A stretch of DNA of 64,000 bases from Aureobasidium sp. EXF-3400 (GCA_024195585.1 SWBL01000135.1:56047-120046); one strand, 5' to 3'. Numbered from the stretch's first letter, positions 45,843 to 58,832 are shown. Translations and numbers: made by a program. Notes: a model not told the origin generated them from the letters alone.

Positions 45843-46945
45843 GAAGGCGATGACTAATAAAACAATGGAAGCATGTCAGATTTTGATGATCGCAATCACT
45901 GACTCACAAGGCTGGAGGTAGCAAATACTCGCTGTTCACTTTTTGCTGTTTACGGAAACCCACAACCAGGCACTTTTGCTATGTTAGCGATGACATCCAC
46001 ACTTGCCGGTATGTAGCCACGAACACTTTAGTTCAAGTAATCTTAATTCAGGCTCGAAGCAAGTGACTAGCCTTGACAACTCGTCTAGACATGCCTATTC
46101 AGACACGCAGTCTATAAAAACCTCGTATACAAGAGTGCATGCGACTGCGAAAGGCCGGGAGTACTATGTGGAAGACATACCATTTGTTGTTTCTACACAT
46201 CCACAAGGCTTCACGTGGCTCTAAACGACACTGCCGAAGTCCTCGTGGCCATCTTAACACAACACATGGCCCCGAGACCCCGCTTGCCTGTAACACAAAC
46301 ATCTCTCTGCGACCTCTGACCCTCAAAACCATCTATCCATGATACTGAATATTGAGAGGACCCTGTTATAACATTTCCTGATGCTAATTGAAACATCACA
46401 GATCCCATCGAATGGCGAAATAGGCTCCATGAACATGTACCGAGGCTCGCTTGGGAACGAGCTCTCTCAGCGAAATGCGGGGCTGGTATACCAACGGTTG
46501 GTCGCGTTCAGAGAGATCTACGTGGTTTTGACTTTGGTCTTCCCCGCCTCACGAACCGTTCTCTTACCGGCCACCTTGGCACCGGATGACCTAGACACAT
46601 TTGTCGCCATCTCTAGTCTAGGGTGTTGAGTAAGGTTAATTTATGATCTTTCACGACTTTGAGGACGGGTCACTGCCCTAAGGACGTCGGTGATCCTCGC
46701 CTGCCGTTATGAGCTTGTCCGCATAATGCTCTACTCTCACCTTCCACCTCGGCATGAATGGCTACATCGACGTGGATATACCGTTTTTACGGCCGTTCAA
46801 TCATTCAGACTTACCGGACCAATTTCAAATACACCTGTAAGTCAAAGAAAGGCATCTGTCCAAGAAGTATAAGTAAGTCTTGTGCTGCACTCTGTTGTGT
46901 CGGCATCCTGTACAACCACTTTGTCTCCCAATCTCATCTAGCCTT
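45843..46945. other. 1.1-kb intergenic region before the carboxylesterase
   Basis: No supported gene; open frames are short and lack family character. Likely holds the carboxylesterase promoter. Confidence 0.45.
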
Positions 46946-48740
46946 ATGCGGTCCCTAATCGTTGCCTTTACGGCTTTCACCGCTGTCCTCGCAGCCCCAG
47001 TAGAGGAGAAGCGTGCAATCGGTCCCTCCGCGGTCGTCAAGAACGGAACAGTCGTTGGAAGCTTTCTCGGTAATGTAGAGTCTTTCAAGGGCATCCCATT
47101 CGCTTTGCCTCCAACTGGTAGCCTCAGATTGAAGCCTCCTCAATCAATCACAGCACAATATCCTTCAGGGACATTTGCAGCCACTGGCGTACCAAAAGCA
47201 TGCCCTCAGTTTTTTAGTCAAGTCGACAGCACCGACATACCTGCCGATGTCCTCGGAGAACTTCTCATGTCACCATTGTTGCAGGTAGCAACCGACACTG
47301 GAGAGGACTGTTTGACTCTCAATGTTCAACGTCCTGCTGGCACCACGGCGTCTTCGAAGCTACCCGTCGTATTCTGGATCTTCGGAGGAGGCTTCGAAGT
47401 CGGTTCTACTCAGATGTACGATGGCACCCCTTTGGTCGCCGAGTCTGCTGCTCTGGGACACGGTGTCATTTACGTGGCAGTCAACTACAGAGTTGGAGGT
47501 TTTGGCTGGCTTGCCGGAAAAGAGCTGCAGGCAGACGGCTCCACTAATCTCGGACTCAAGGATCAGAGAAAGGGTCTCGAGTGGGTCGCTGAAAATATCG
47601 CTGCCTTTGGAGGTGATCCGGATCGTGTCACCATATGGGGTGAGAGCGCGTAAGTATATTCTCTTGGTTAGATTGTGACTATTACTGACGATGAGCAGAG
47701 GTGCAATTTCGGTTTACGATCAGATGATTGTGAACAGCGGCGACAACACCTACAATGGCAAGCCATTGTTCAGGGGTGCAATCATGAACTCTGGTTCCAT
47801 TGTCCCTGCTGTAGACGTTGCGCACCCTAAAGCACAAGCTGTCTACGATGTCGTAGTCAACGCAGCTGGTTGTTCTGGCAGCAGTGACACGCTGGCCTGC
47901 CTGAGAAGTGTGGACTATGATACCTTCATGCGAGCCGCTGATGTAAGTAACGACTGGTTCTTCTTCTTCAACGTCTGCTAACATATATTCAAGTCTGTGC
48001 CTGGACTTTTCAGCTACCAATCCGTCTCATTGGCGTATCTTCCCCGACCTGATCCTGCAGACGGCTTCTTCCCTGTTAGTCCTGAGATTGCCACTCAGAA
48101 CGGCAACTATGCCAAGGTGCCACTCATCTCTGGTGACCAAGAAGATGAAGGCCCGCTGTTCAGTCTGGTACAGAGCAATATCACGACCAGTCAACAGCTC
48201 CTAGACTATGTCGCTAGCGCATACCCGGACACACCCAAATCTGTAGTCGCTGCAGCAGTGGCCACATATCCCGACGACATCACCGCAGGATCTCCATTCA
48301 GAACTGGCATATTCAACAACATCTACCCGCAATACAAGCGTCTGGCTGCCATCCTTGGAGATGCTGTGTTCAACCTCCGTCGCCGACAACTCCTATACGC
48401 TGTTTCCTCCACAGTTCCCTCGTGGAGCTACCTCGACAGCCATCTCTACGGCACAGCAGTCCTAGGAACCTTCCATGGCAGCGATTTGCTCTCCATCTTC
48501 TTCGGCACTGGCGGCGTTACCGTCCAAAAGACATACCTCGACTACTACACCTCATTCATCAACTTTTTGGATCCAAACGCCCTTGGTTCTGCTACGCCAC
48601 TTATCAATTGGCCTCAGTACAATACTACCACCCCTACGCTACTGAACTTGCAAGCTGTGGGTAATACTCTGCTTCCTGACACTTACCGCAGTGCGAGTTT
48701 CCAGGTTTTGCAGCAGAATTATGGAGCTTACCGTACCTGA
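46946..48740 (+). CDS. Secreted type-B carboxylesterase/lipase
   Basis: Three exons, 46946-47649, 47699-47942 and 47994-48740, give 564 residues with a signal peptide ([18 protein letters not shown]). Family motifs: [12 protein letters not shown], the oxyanion loop FGGGFEVG, and the nucleophile motif GESAG with Ser234, where the intron splits the codon for the Ala. The acid is in DQEDEGPLF and the His in GTFHGSDL, so the alpha/beta-hydrolase triad is complete. Start at the ATG at 46946. The substrate of this member is unknown; relatives act on esters and lipids outside the cell. Confidence 0.92.
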
Positions 48741-48955
48741 GAGGGTGATGTTTTGCTGTATATAGTTGATATATCACTGCTTATGAATACGATTTCATGA
48801 TGAAGCATCTCTCTCTCTGTGTGCTCTCAGATCTTCCACTTCGATAGCTCTGTGGCATGAGCAGTGATCTTAACATACCGAACGGTGTCGATACCAGAGC
48901 AAAAGGTTTACTGACGCTTGTCACAGACGGATATCCGGGACAAGAACAAAATGAA
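48741..48955. other. Intergenic between carboxylesterase and tRNA-Gly
   Basis: Carboxylesterase 3' region; includes a TTTT-equivalent (AAAA at 48948-48951 on + strand) that terminates the leftward tRNA. Confidence 0.55.
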
Positions 48956-49026
48956 TGTCGCAGCCGTGAATCGAACACGGGGCTCGTGCATGGCAAGCAC
49001 GAATTTTACCACTAAACCACTGCGAC
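48956..49026 (-). tRNA. tRNA-Gly (anticodon GCC)
   Basis: Leftward tRNA with a perfect 7-bp acceptor stem (GTCGCAG/CTGCGAC), D arm TGGTTTAGTGGTAAAA, anticodon stem-loop CGTGC-TTGCCAT-GCACG with GCC, T arm CCGTG-TTCGATT-CACGG, discriminator A, and no intron. A T-run (AAAA on the + strand at 48948-48951) follows as a pol III stop. Confidence 0.95.
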
Positions 49027-50055
49027 TATTGATGAAGCATTATTTGGTAGGTCTCAAAATATCGTTAATTGTGATTATGTTACGCTCAGAAAATCTTTCG
49101 CACCTCGAGACAGGATTCTTACCGTCCAGATGTGCTCCTCATATGGGTGCCAGTCGCCTCCCTTTCTTGTGAAACCCTGACTCCTGTTTTCCGCGGCAAG
49201 ACGCTTTGCAGAGGCTGTTTGTGTTGCTGTTTATAGAAAATCTTTGTGGACGTTGTGCACGGACTGCAGACAGGACGCTGCTCGAGAGGGGGTCCAGCCA
49301 GATTGATATTGACTGGGAGGACAGCAGAGCATCTCTGAGTGTGGAAAGCTGCGCTATCTAGGTCGATGGGTTGATTCGATAGGTGTGTGTATACAGCCAG
49401 CTGAATTTGAGAGTCAGCATTTGTACCAGCGAAAGGGCTGTATTCATTGCAGCTTCTGCTTTTGAAAGTGGTCATCTTTCAGAACCGGTAAGGACAAGTA
49501 AGTAGTCAAGTACTTCTCAAAGCGGTCGCCGGGAGATGGACTCTAGATGTCTCTAGCTGCGGTGGTCTATCAAGAAATAGCGGTCATGCCACCTCGTTCA
49601 AGTAGAAATAGGCACGGTATGCCCCAGAGCCGCAAGCCAAAGCTCGGTCCCCGGGCAACGGTGTCTGGAAAAGATGCCGGGGCGTCCAATCAAATGTTGG
49701 AAACTGGCCAGATGGCGTAGATCTGGATACCATACCGGCCCCCCAGATACAGGATAGCTTCATGTTACACGCACCTCCCCGCCGCCAGTGGCCACGGGTT
49801 AGCAGTAATTGGGGAGTCGACAAGCAGGTTTGCGTGTCAAAAGTGAGCATGATTGCGGCACCAAGAGAAGGTGGGTCGTGCTATGTATATGAGGGGCCCC
49901 GCCGCTGTGTCGTGAGTTCTTTTGTTGTTTGCTCAGTCCATCGTTGAACACTTCACTTGCTTTGTCGTGCTGTTTCACTTGCTTGATTACACTATCTCCC
50001 TCTTCAAATCCACTTCTAAACGCGAGACACTTCATCACAAACCACAACGGCAACC
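49027..50055. other. 1.0-kb intergenic region before the Ser/Ala-rich GPI gene
   Basis: No supported gene. Several overlapping short frames on both strands lack family character. The last 100 bp is pyrimidine-rich leader-like sequence for the gene at 50056. Confidence 0.45.
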
Positions 50056-50773
50056 ATGCAGATCACCACTCTCTCCATTCTGGCCGCCGTTTTTGGCCTC
50101 GCTGCCGCTCAGAGCAGCACTACTTCTGCTGTGGCTCCTGGCACCTCTGTATGCGCTGCTCAAACGTAAGAATGAATTCTTGGACGGCTCGCGTCTAGGA
50201 GAGATACTAACAGACACACAGCGTCCTGGATCTCTGCGTTTCGCAGCAGTCGGCAAAGAACTCGCAGTGCGCCGGCAATGACTACGACTGTCTCTGCAGC
50301 GGCTACACTGACCTTGTCATCTGCTACAACCAATGCCCTAACGACCCCAACGCCTTCTCTGCCTCTCAGTACAAGGTGCAGTACTGCCAGGCTGCCAGCC
50401 AGTAAGTTAGACCTACCGTCTCTTTACCCATTTATATTGGGACTGTTTCGCTCATCATAGGCTCAGGTACGGATCCTCTGCCATGTCCAAGAAGTCCGCG
50501 TCGTCCACCGCCACCGCCTCCATCTCGGGCGCACTCTCATCGGCTCTCTCCAGCGCTTCTTCAACTGCTTCTGCAGCTTCCTCGTCTGCCGCTTCCGCCC
50601 AGTCGTCTGCAGCCTCCGCCCAGTCATCGGCCTCTCGCAGCGCCTCTCGCAGTGCATCGTCTGCTGCCTCGTCGGCCTCTGCTGCCGCTACCAAGACTGG
50701 TGCTGCTGCCAACATTGCCGCGCCTGCTGCCGGTGTCCTCGGAATGGTTCTCGGAGCTGCTGCTCTTCTGTAA
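50056..50773 (+). CDS. Ser/Ala-rich GPI-anchored cell-wall protein
   Basis: Three exons, 50056-50165, 50222-50401 and 50461-50773, give 200 residues. A signal peptide (ITTLSILAAVFGLAAAQ) is followed by a compact cysteine domain (CAAQT-VLDLCVSQQS ... CAGNDYDCLCSGYTDLVICYNQCPND ... YCQAAS) of the GPI-anchored serine-threonine-rich family, then an 80-residue Ser/Ala-rich stalk (SSAASAQSSAASAQSS-type repeats) and a GPI tail (AAPAAGVLGMVLGAAALL). Two acceptors 6 bp apart (50460 and 50466) both keep frame, adding or dropping two residues (Leu-Arg). Function is structural or adhesive in character, not established. Confidence 0.84.
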
Positions 50774-53190
50774 GAGCCGAGAGACGGATTTGATCAATGA
50801 TGCTTCGGGGATAATGGTTAATGATTGATGCTTTATGGCCTAATCCTTCTGGCTTTGTCTTTTAGCACGTGTTGCTATGCTCGATAGCAATGCTTCCTTC
50901 TTGCAGTTAGGTAGCGCGGAGTCAAGTGCGTTCAGGCCCCTTTTCATCTATCGTCCATACACATCCAGTCAAGTGAATATGTAAGCAAAATTGCTATAAA
51001 TCCGACCTGACGACATTGTTGATGAAGACATCTTCCGGTGATCGTGGCAATACAAAGGCTTGTTTTCAATCAAAAAAATATTTGTTGCAGTCCAGAAGGC
51101 TTGTCCCTGGTTCAAAGTTTGGCATGCATCATGAACGGTATATCTGGCTGGCCATCATCGCGTCGAGGTGGAAGGTCGCTGTATTGTATAGGGAGCCTTC
51201 TGGGAAGCTGCTCACTGAGTTATAACCAGCCATGGTTACAATACCGCGTTACACTTCTTCGTAGGTACGGCCACTAGGAACGTTCGCGAGCCCGGAATGT
51301 TGAAGACGACTAAAAAGAATCTATGATCTTGCTTAGCAATGAATCAATCATACCGTCGCGTCTGTCAGCTTTCTCTCAGCGTATTTCTCATGTAACATGT
51401 TTGATGACACTCTCAAGGCCACCGATCAAGGAGGGTAAGCTTCTAGGAACCCCTCCTATTGTACATGTATTTGAGTTCTCGCCAGCCGATCGGTTCCTTT
51501 GGCTTTCCCCAACCTGTTGCCAAATCCCAGCACCACGTTGCGGGAAGTAGGGGCAAATAGTGGCAAGTAAAGGCGTGCACGGTACATCTCTCGCGTGGGA
51601 TAAGGAGAGAACCATTGGGAATTGTACCTCTGTACTTGAGCCGCAGGTAGCGGAGACAAGGAGTGCATCTATGATGATGTGTCCTTGAGGTCGTGATCTC
51701 TGAATACTCGGATGCCCGAAAGTGGAAGAGAGATTCAATTGGAAGTTGTTTTCTGCCTGCACGACAAGGATGTCTCGTTGCGTTGTTGTTCTTTCGAGTC
51801 GAAAGCGATTAGGACAGGGAATAATTGTGCCTTTTTGCCGACTAGTCGGCGAATCCTTCATCAAGATCATCGTTTGACTTGTCTCCTGCGCGGAGCTGAA
51901 AAAACTTAATCAGGCCATGTCGCTGCCGAAAACGAGATTGATAGGCGAGCCAGACAGAAGAACCCCTGTCTGAGTTGCACTCATGTCAGAAGATCACGCT
52001 GCCAGCCAATGTCAAGGACAATTTCTTGCTTTACTGTGAGTCGAGGAAGGTACGGTATGGTTGCATCAAGATGTGCCAAGCAGCATCGTGTTTTGTCCAA
52101 AGCGTTGCTTTTGGCTGTAGACAGGCAGGGCACACGCGTGGTCAGCCACAAAGAGCCACCGTCAGATGGTCAGGGATCCGGAACCTGACGACCGTTGCCT
52201 TTCCCGAGCGGGCAAAGCCGTCCTCCGTGTCTTGAATACCACGTTATGCCGTTATGATCACACATCCCAGCGGATAGAATGTATCCGTCAAGTGATATAG
52301 GTAGGCAGATGACTACCGTGCAAAGGAGATTCATTTCTCTAGAACTGCAGAGCGCCAGGCTGTGTAGGTCGGAGATAGCGGTTGCAAATCAGGCGCGCGG
52401 GGCTGGGCGGTCAAAGCTCGCTTAGGGCGCCATGTAATTGGGCGGAGACGATCACCAAAAAAGACGATCAACACGTCAACGGCGGATGAGGCCTTGGCCG
52501 GCCTCGCGAAAGCGCGACGCGGTCAAGACTCGGCTGGAGGCCTTCTCGGGGAATAACATCGTGGAGGTCAGCAGAGGTATGTGGATGTGTATCTTGGATG
52601 GACATGTCATGTTCGAGGATTGGCGCGTAGCAGAAGCGATGGCAGAGGTGGATTTACACCGCAAGTTAGTAAAGATGTCACAGTACGTATTGGTAGAGTG
52701 TGGCTGCGGTCAGTCATGCACGTCAAAGGCCTCGCAAGCCCGAGCTAACAAGCCGATGGGCGCTCGCCGGCTCGAGTCTCCACATCTCAAAATCTTAACA
52801 TCTGGGGAAAAGTGGCAGCACTCGTCGGAAAGGGCGGGTGACGGGGACAAGGAGAGTCAGAGACGTCCTTCTTCTCTCCTTTGCCTTTTACCTAAATCCA
52901 CCATCCTCGATCAAAACCACGTGTCGCCCCGCTCGTGTGCCTGCCCCCGAGCCTCGACATTCTGCGAACCACTTGGACTCTTGGACTCGACTGCTCCATT
53001 GCCTCATCGACCATTCGCGGGGAAGGAAAGGGTTGTCGCAAGAGAAGGCTCTGTCATAGACGCACACATACTGGGGAGGTCCACATCTGCTATCACGGAC
53101 TCGACATTCATCGCAACCATCGCCCGCCACTCTAGAGAATGGGTTGATCCATCACTCGACCGCTCGCTCTCCGCACACTCGTCCCTCCAA
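50774..53190. other. 2.4-kb region before the rhodopsin-MFS fusion gene
   Basis: No supported gene. The rightward frame is open from 52438 into the fusion gene, but this upstream 753 bp shows no family character and is probably leader. A leftward frame of about 160 codons (51388-51870) has no recognised domain. Confidence 0.45.
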
Positions 53191-55882
53191 ATGTCCAACT
53201 ATAGTCAAGATCAGGGCATGACCATAAGTGGCGGCGGCTTTGAGTCGCGCAGCAGTGCTGTCTTCGCCGTCACGGTTGCCATGATCACCTGCTCGACCGT
53301 TTTTGTCTTTGCCCGCTTGGCTTCTCGTGCTGGAATCGTCAAGAAAGTCCTCCTGGATGATTATTTTATTCTTGCTGCCTGGGTGAGTTTGGCATATCTT
53401 GGCCTGCTTCGAGGTCCATTGCTGATTACGACATTTAAAGCTGCTCGCCTTTGGCCTATCCTTTTCCATTTGCTACGGCACATTTGTCGGCCTCGGTCGA
53501 CATGAAGACGACGTGCTCGATTCATGGCAAGGCTCACTCAGGCGATCACAATATGCCTTCTCCGTCTTATACAACCCTGCACTAATGGCCGAAAAGACAT
53601 CTATCCTCGTCTTCTATCTCAGCTTATCCAGAACCAACAGGACTTTCCGATGGGCTACCATTGCAACATTGTTCGTCGTAAACGCTGCCGGAATTGCCCT
53701 GACCCTCGTCACATTGTTCCAATGCACTCCCGTGGGAGCTGCCTTCAGGTACCCGATACCTGCTGTCCATCACTGCACCGACATCATCACCATCTACCTC
53801 TCTTCCGCGCCTGTCAACATCATAACAGATCTCGCCATCTTGTTTCTGCCTATGCCCATCCTGACTTCGATGCGCCTACCCCGGAAGCAGAAGACCATTC
53901 TTGTCATCACCTTTGGCTTTGGTCTGTTTGTTGCCATCGTTGATATTGTCCGCATCGCATATCTGCAATCCGCCTCGACCTATCGTCTCACCCAAATTCT
54001 TAACTACCAGAAGGACGATAGCCCTGGACGCGATGCCGACGTCACGGATTTCTCGTGGTATGCATCATACTCCTTCATGTGGTCTGCCATCGAAGTCAAT
54101 GTCGGCATCATGTGTGCCTGTGTTCCGGCTCTGAAGCCTCTGGTATCCAGATTCATGCCACATCTTCTTCGCGACGAAGGAGACGTCACGGAAAAGCACT
54201 CTTCAGTCGATCGCTCGCCTACTTTCGATATGACCATGGCTCAACGAGTTCCGTCAATGCCGGACCCGGCCTATCTCACTACACAACCATCTAGAGAGCC
54301 CGTTGAAGAAGGCAACATGGACATGATAGACTTCCTCACTACCCCGGACATGCAAACCAACAAGCTCGAGCGCTCACAAACCATGTTGACCAATTCCACG
54401 AGAAATACCAGCGCAGATACGCCGACGTTCTTTGACTTTGTCAACCTCAAGAACCGGAAAAGCTTTGTTCACATGACTGCAAGAGAGTCCTTGTTCCCAG
54501 TAATCATGGTCACGGTTCTTTTCTTCATATGGGGTTTCGAGTACGGCCTTCTGGATGTTCTCAACAGGCAATTTCAGGAAGTATCCCACATGTCAGCATC
54601 ACAGTCTGTGGGAATACACAGTGCGTATTTCTGTGGGTATCTATTTGGTCCGCTTTCATTCGGCCGTCTGGCCTTGAAACATTATGGATTCAAAGCATGC
54701 TATATCATTGGCCTTAGCATATATGCTTGTGGAATCCTCGTCTTTTGGCCCGCTGCCGTCCTGGTATCATTTCCGGCATTCGTCATCGTCAACTTTATCG
54801 TCGGTCTTGGATTGTCTACCCTTGAGATATCGGCGAATCCTTTCATCGCACTTTGCGGTCCCATGGAGTATGTTGAAGTACGACTCAACCTGAGTCAAGG
54901 ATTCCAGGCGATCGGTACCGTCGTCGCCCCCCTGATCGCCCAGAAAGCCCTCTTTGGACAGTCCAATGACGCACCCTCGTTGATCAACACTCAATGGGCC
55001 TACCTCGGAATTGCACTATTCACTGTCGCGCTAGCGGTCGCGTTCTTCTACGTTCCACTACCAGAGACTTCCGACAAGGAGCTCGAAGAAGCATGCGAAC
55101 GTATGGACAATGCCAATTATGCCACCGTCGGCAAGATCAGGGTCATTTGGTACACTCTTGCCGCTGGTGCCTTTGCGATGTTTTGCTACGTGGGAGCACA
55201 AGAGGTCGTAGCTACCAACTTCGATAACTACCTCAGACTTGTAGCTCCCACCGCCAACGAAACGAATAACAACGCGATAGGGCATGCCTTGTTCGCGGTA
55301 TCTCGTTTTGTGGCTGCAGGCGCTGGATTGATCATCAAGCCGCGACTTCTCCTTGTCTTTTTCCTCACAGGCACTATCGTCTTCTCCGCCCTGGCCATGA
55401 ACTTCACGGGCTCCACCGCTACAGCGATGATCCTTATGATCTTCTTTTTCGAAGGTCCTCTTTTCCCTCTTATCTTCGCCCAAAGTATCCGCGGCATGGG
55501 CAAATACACGAAAGACGGCAGTGTCATTTTGATTGCTGCAGTCAGTGGTGGCAGTGTCTTCCCTGGACTATCCTATGTGGCTGCACAAGCACAGAATGCA
55601 CAATACGCAGTATGTGTCGCGGTTGCGGGTTTTGCAGGCGCCACCCTACTACCTTTCCTCCTCAATTGTAGTCCACTCGCTCGTGCTCTCTGCGATCCTC
55701 TCAAGGATCCTAGTGAGATAAGCGACGAGTCCCTACCCGAGAGCTCAAACAGCAGTGTTGCCAGTCGAGCGCTCAGCTTCTTCAGTATACGCAGAAAGAG
55801 TGCTGGCGAGATGAAGACTGAATGGCGCGAGCGTCAAGCGTCTGATGATAGCGCTGCTTCGCCCCGTGCATGCCCATTATGA
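53191..55882 (+). CDS. Rhodopsin-like seven-helix domain fused to FucP-type MFS transporter
   Basis: Two exons, 53191-53382 and 53441-55882, give 877 residues; the 58-bp intron restores LAAW-LLAFGLS. Residues 1-295 form a seven-helix domain of the fungal rhodopsin/PTH11-type (SAT4-like) family: helices around 20-45, 50-85, 95-125, 135-160, 165-200, 205-230 and 260-290, with the family segments VLLDDYFIL, DLAILFLPMPIL and FMWSAIEVNVGI. A linker of about 115 residues, Ser/Thr-rich and with FFDFVNLKNRKS, leads to a complete 12-helix FucP-type major-facilitator domain (about 412-850: FFIWGFEYGLLDVLNRQFQ, GLSTLEISANPFIALCGP, RLNLSQGFQAIGTVVAPLIA, EGPLFPLIFAQSIRGMGKYT). The reading frame is unbroken through both halves, so this is one protein. 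Likely plasma membrane; a sensing-plus-transport role is inference. Confidence 0.9.
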
Positions 55883-56431
55883 ACGACATTTGCATCATGA
55901 CAAACGTTTCAACGACAATTTCTTCTATTTTTGTTTTGCTTTTTTGTTTTACCATCTTCCTCCAGAATTACGATTGAGATACCCAGGTTGGAGCAACGGG
56001 CTGGACCTTTGTTATTTGTTGCCATTCAGCATTGGTGTTTCTGGAGTTTAGATGAGATCCTACTGCTCTCAGAGGAGGCTTTGTTGATCAGGTGTTCTTG
56101 AGTTATAATTGACGTTGTATATAGCCTGTGTAGATTATGTAAATATATCGCAATCATTTACCGAACACGACGCTTTGCTCTGTCAACGGATATAGGGAAT
56201 TATCGAGCCAAAACTCCGCTGGTATGGTATTCGATGAGTTCGATGACAAATGCTATGTGGAGCACTCGAGGGATGGATCAAACGGGGATGCCCCTTCCTT
56301 AAATCCGCTCCATACGTCACAATTCGGTAGTCTTTTGAGGGGTCAAGAAGATATATCATCAGCACTACGACGACATTTGACTGATCATCATCTGGAACAA
56401 ACACCAGCATACAAAAAACAACAAAGTCAAA
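55883..56431. other. Intergenic before the aldo-keto reductase
   Basis: 3' region of the fusion gene (T-rich) and promoter of the next rightward gene. No gene seen. Confidence 0.45.
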
Positions 56432-57542
56432 ATGCAGCAAGTAATCAACACTGTCAAGTCGGCCATTGGCGCCACCAAGCTGCCAACAGGCCAGTTGGGC
56501 AAGAACGGACCTTATGTCACCAGAATGGGTTACGGAGCCATGGGCTTGTCGGCCTTCTATGGCAAGCCCAAGCCTGATGAGGAACGATTTGCCGTACTGG
56601 ACAAGCTGTACGAGCAGGGTGAACTCTTCTGGGACACAGCAGGTAAATCATCACTGATCGTGTTGAGATCGAGTCTTGGCTGACCTCGTAGACATGTACA
56701 TGGACAACGAAGACCTCATCGGAAACTGGTTCAAAGCCAACCCTGGCAAGCGCGAGAACATCTTCCTTGCTACAAAGTTCGCCAACCTGCGTGACGAGCA
56801 AGGTAACCCAATTGTAGACTCGTCGCCAGAGTACGCCAAGAAGGCATGCGACAAGTCACTCTCTCGCCTTGGAGTCAAGACCATCGACCTATACTACGCA
56901 CATCGTCTGGACGGTAAGACCCCGGTCGAGAAGACAGTCCAGGCTATGAAGGAGCTCAAGGAGGCCGGCAAGATCAAGTACATCGGTCTCTCTGAGGTCA
57001 GCAGCGAGAGCTTGCGACGCGCCTATGCCGTGGCTCCTATCACAGCAGTCCAGATCGAGTACTCGCCCTTCTCTCTCGATATTGAGAGCGAACAGATTGG
57101 CCTGCTCAAGACCTGCCGCGAGTTGGGCGTTGCCGTCGTTGCATACTCCCCCATCGGACGCGGAATGCTCGGTGGCTCAATCAGATCTCCCGACGACTTC
57201 GAGGAAGGAGACTTCCGTCGTTTCGCCCCTCGTTTCAGCGCCGAGAACTTCCCCAAGAACCTCAAGCTGGTGGACCAGATCACCGAGATCGCCAAGAAGA
57301 AGGGTCTTACTGCTTCGCAGATTACGTTGGCTTGGTTGATGGCTCAGGGCGACGATATCTTCCCTATTCCCGGAACCACCAACCTCAGCCGTGTCGACGA
57401 AAACCTCGGAGCCTTGAACGTCAAGCTTACTGACGAGGAGAAGAATGAGATCCGCAAGGCTTGTGAGGAGGCAGAGGTCGCTGGTTCGAGATACCCCGAA
57501 GCCTTCTCCAAGGCTTTGTTCGCAGACACCCCTGCTCTTTAA
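56432..57542 (+). CDS. Aldo-keto reductase (YakC/AKR13-like)
   Basis: Two exons, 56432-56642 and 56692-57542, give 353 residues; the 49-bp intron restores DTA-DMYMDNE. NADPH-linked reductase with the AKR tetrad: Asp and Tyr in DTADMY, Lys in ATKFAN, and His in YYAHRLD. The fold is supported by GLSEVSSESLRRA, AVQIEYSPF, VVAYSPIGRGMLGG and IPIPGTT-type segments (here FPIPGTTNLSRVDENLGAL). This resembles the AKR13 group, which reduces carbonyl substrates broadly. Start at the ATG at 56432. It is a likely cytosolic detoxification or metabolic enzyme; substrate unknown. Confidence 0.93.
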
Positions 57543-58832
57543 GGCTTGATACTGACCCGAGATATGGATGTTGTTGAACGCTGTTACGTAGCAGTTGATT
57601 AAAAGATTATCTTAATGACATGAAAATATACCTTTACGTCCGATCTTTGACCCACAAGAAGTATGCACAGCAAGATTTCTCACGTAAGGCCGGTAGTTGA
57701 GGACACACGAAGCAGAGATCTCGCACAAGTGGGCAAGTCAGATCTTCTTCACGCCAAACTCCGTCTGCACCCAGCCATAAATCATGAATGCTTGTATAGT
57801 GACATCGGAGTCCGGACCCTCGCAGGACTCTGAAGACACCGGACGGACTCGAAGTGCGACTCTGATATCCCGTGTCCACAACATGTGTGGCCAGTATCGT
57901 TCTTGTCGAAGCATCTAGATACCTCGGACAATGTAGATGGAGAATGAGGTAAGAAAGCAAGGATGACATCGTATCTGCACCTGCCTCTGGACGGATGGCT
58001 TGGTGGCCAGGGACGGAGGCGGACCTGTCGCGCATGTATACTTGCACAGAAATGCGAGGCAGCATGCCGACCACGCCTCAGACCATCCAAAAACATTTGG
58101 TCTCAAGGCTCTTCGAATCCAATACTGACATCGAGAGTCGTCAACAATGCACTTATACGCCTTGCATCTCAAAACAGTCTGGTGCATGTGGTGGCTTTGC
58201 ACCAGATCTGGGCGTGGCAGGGAGGAGTGCGTGGCAACAGACACAACATATCTTGGTTCCTGCAAATACAAAGACTCCCACAGGGGACGAAGTGGAGAAG
58301 TGGAAAAGTGGAGAGAAAAGTTCAGTTCCCTAGGTGTTTTGATTTGATGATCCTTATACTGCGCACTTGGGGGAAGATGTATGCACTTGGCAAACAAAGG
58401 AGATGCATGTAGCCTCGACATGCGTCTGGCACGTGGCCATGCAAGCCACTTCCATGCAGGCTGCTTGTTTCGAACCACCTTCCCGATTTGCGATCTGCAT
58501 GAGATTGAGCCCTTGCCTCGAACTTTTCAGCCTGTAGTGCCCCGATTCTCTGTGCTTCACGGCTTTATCGTTGACTTTATACGCATGGCTTGGACGCTTG
58601 CTTTGCATTGTTTATGGTGCTGGTACATACATAGTTACGGATGTTCGAGGATTTGCATTCTATTCTCGTTGTACAAAAAGACTAGGCGCATTCTCCTCAT
58701 GCGTTGCGTGCCGCTTTGCCATGGAGAAATTGAGTAAGGATAATAAACATGTCATTATGTATGCGTAAATACGAGACTTCAATATGTCCGACCGTTGCTG
58801 CATGAGAGGTGTTCGAAATAAACGAAAAGACT
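57543..58832. other. 1.3-kb convergent intergenic region
   Basis: Between the rightward aldo-keto reductase stop and the leftward rhodopsin-domain stop. Several frames are open on both strands, mutually overlapping and without family character; no gene is called. Confidence 0.45.

Noticed and set aside
51388..51870. Leftward 160-codon frame in the 2.4-kb gap
   Set aside because: No domain, no clear start and composition unlike coding neighbours.
52438..53190. In-frame extension of the rhodopsin-MFS fusion by about 251 codons
   Set aside because: No domain or signal peptide; the family N-terminus begins at the ATG at 53191 (MSNYSQDQ), so the upstream part is treated as leader.
57634..58478. 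Overlapping leftward frames of 146 and 187 codons
   Set aside because: Equivalent frames are open on the other strand; no codon or domain support and no splice arrangement improves them.
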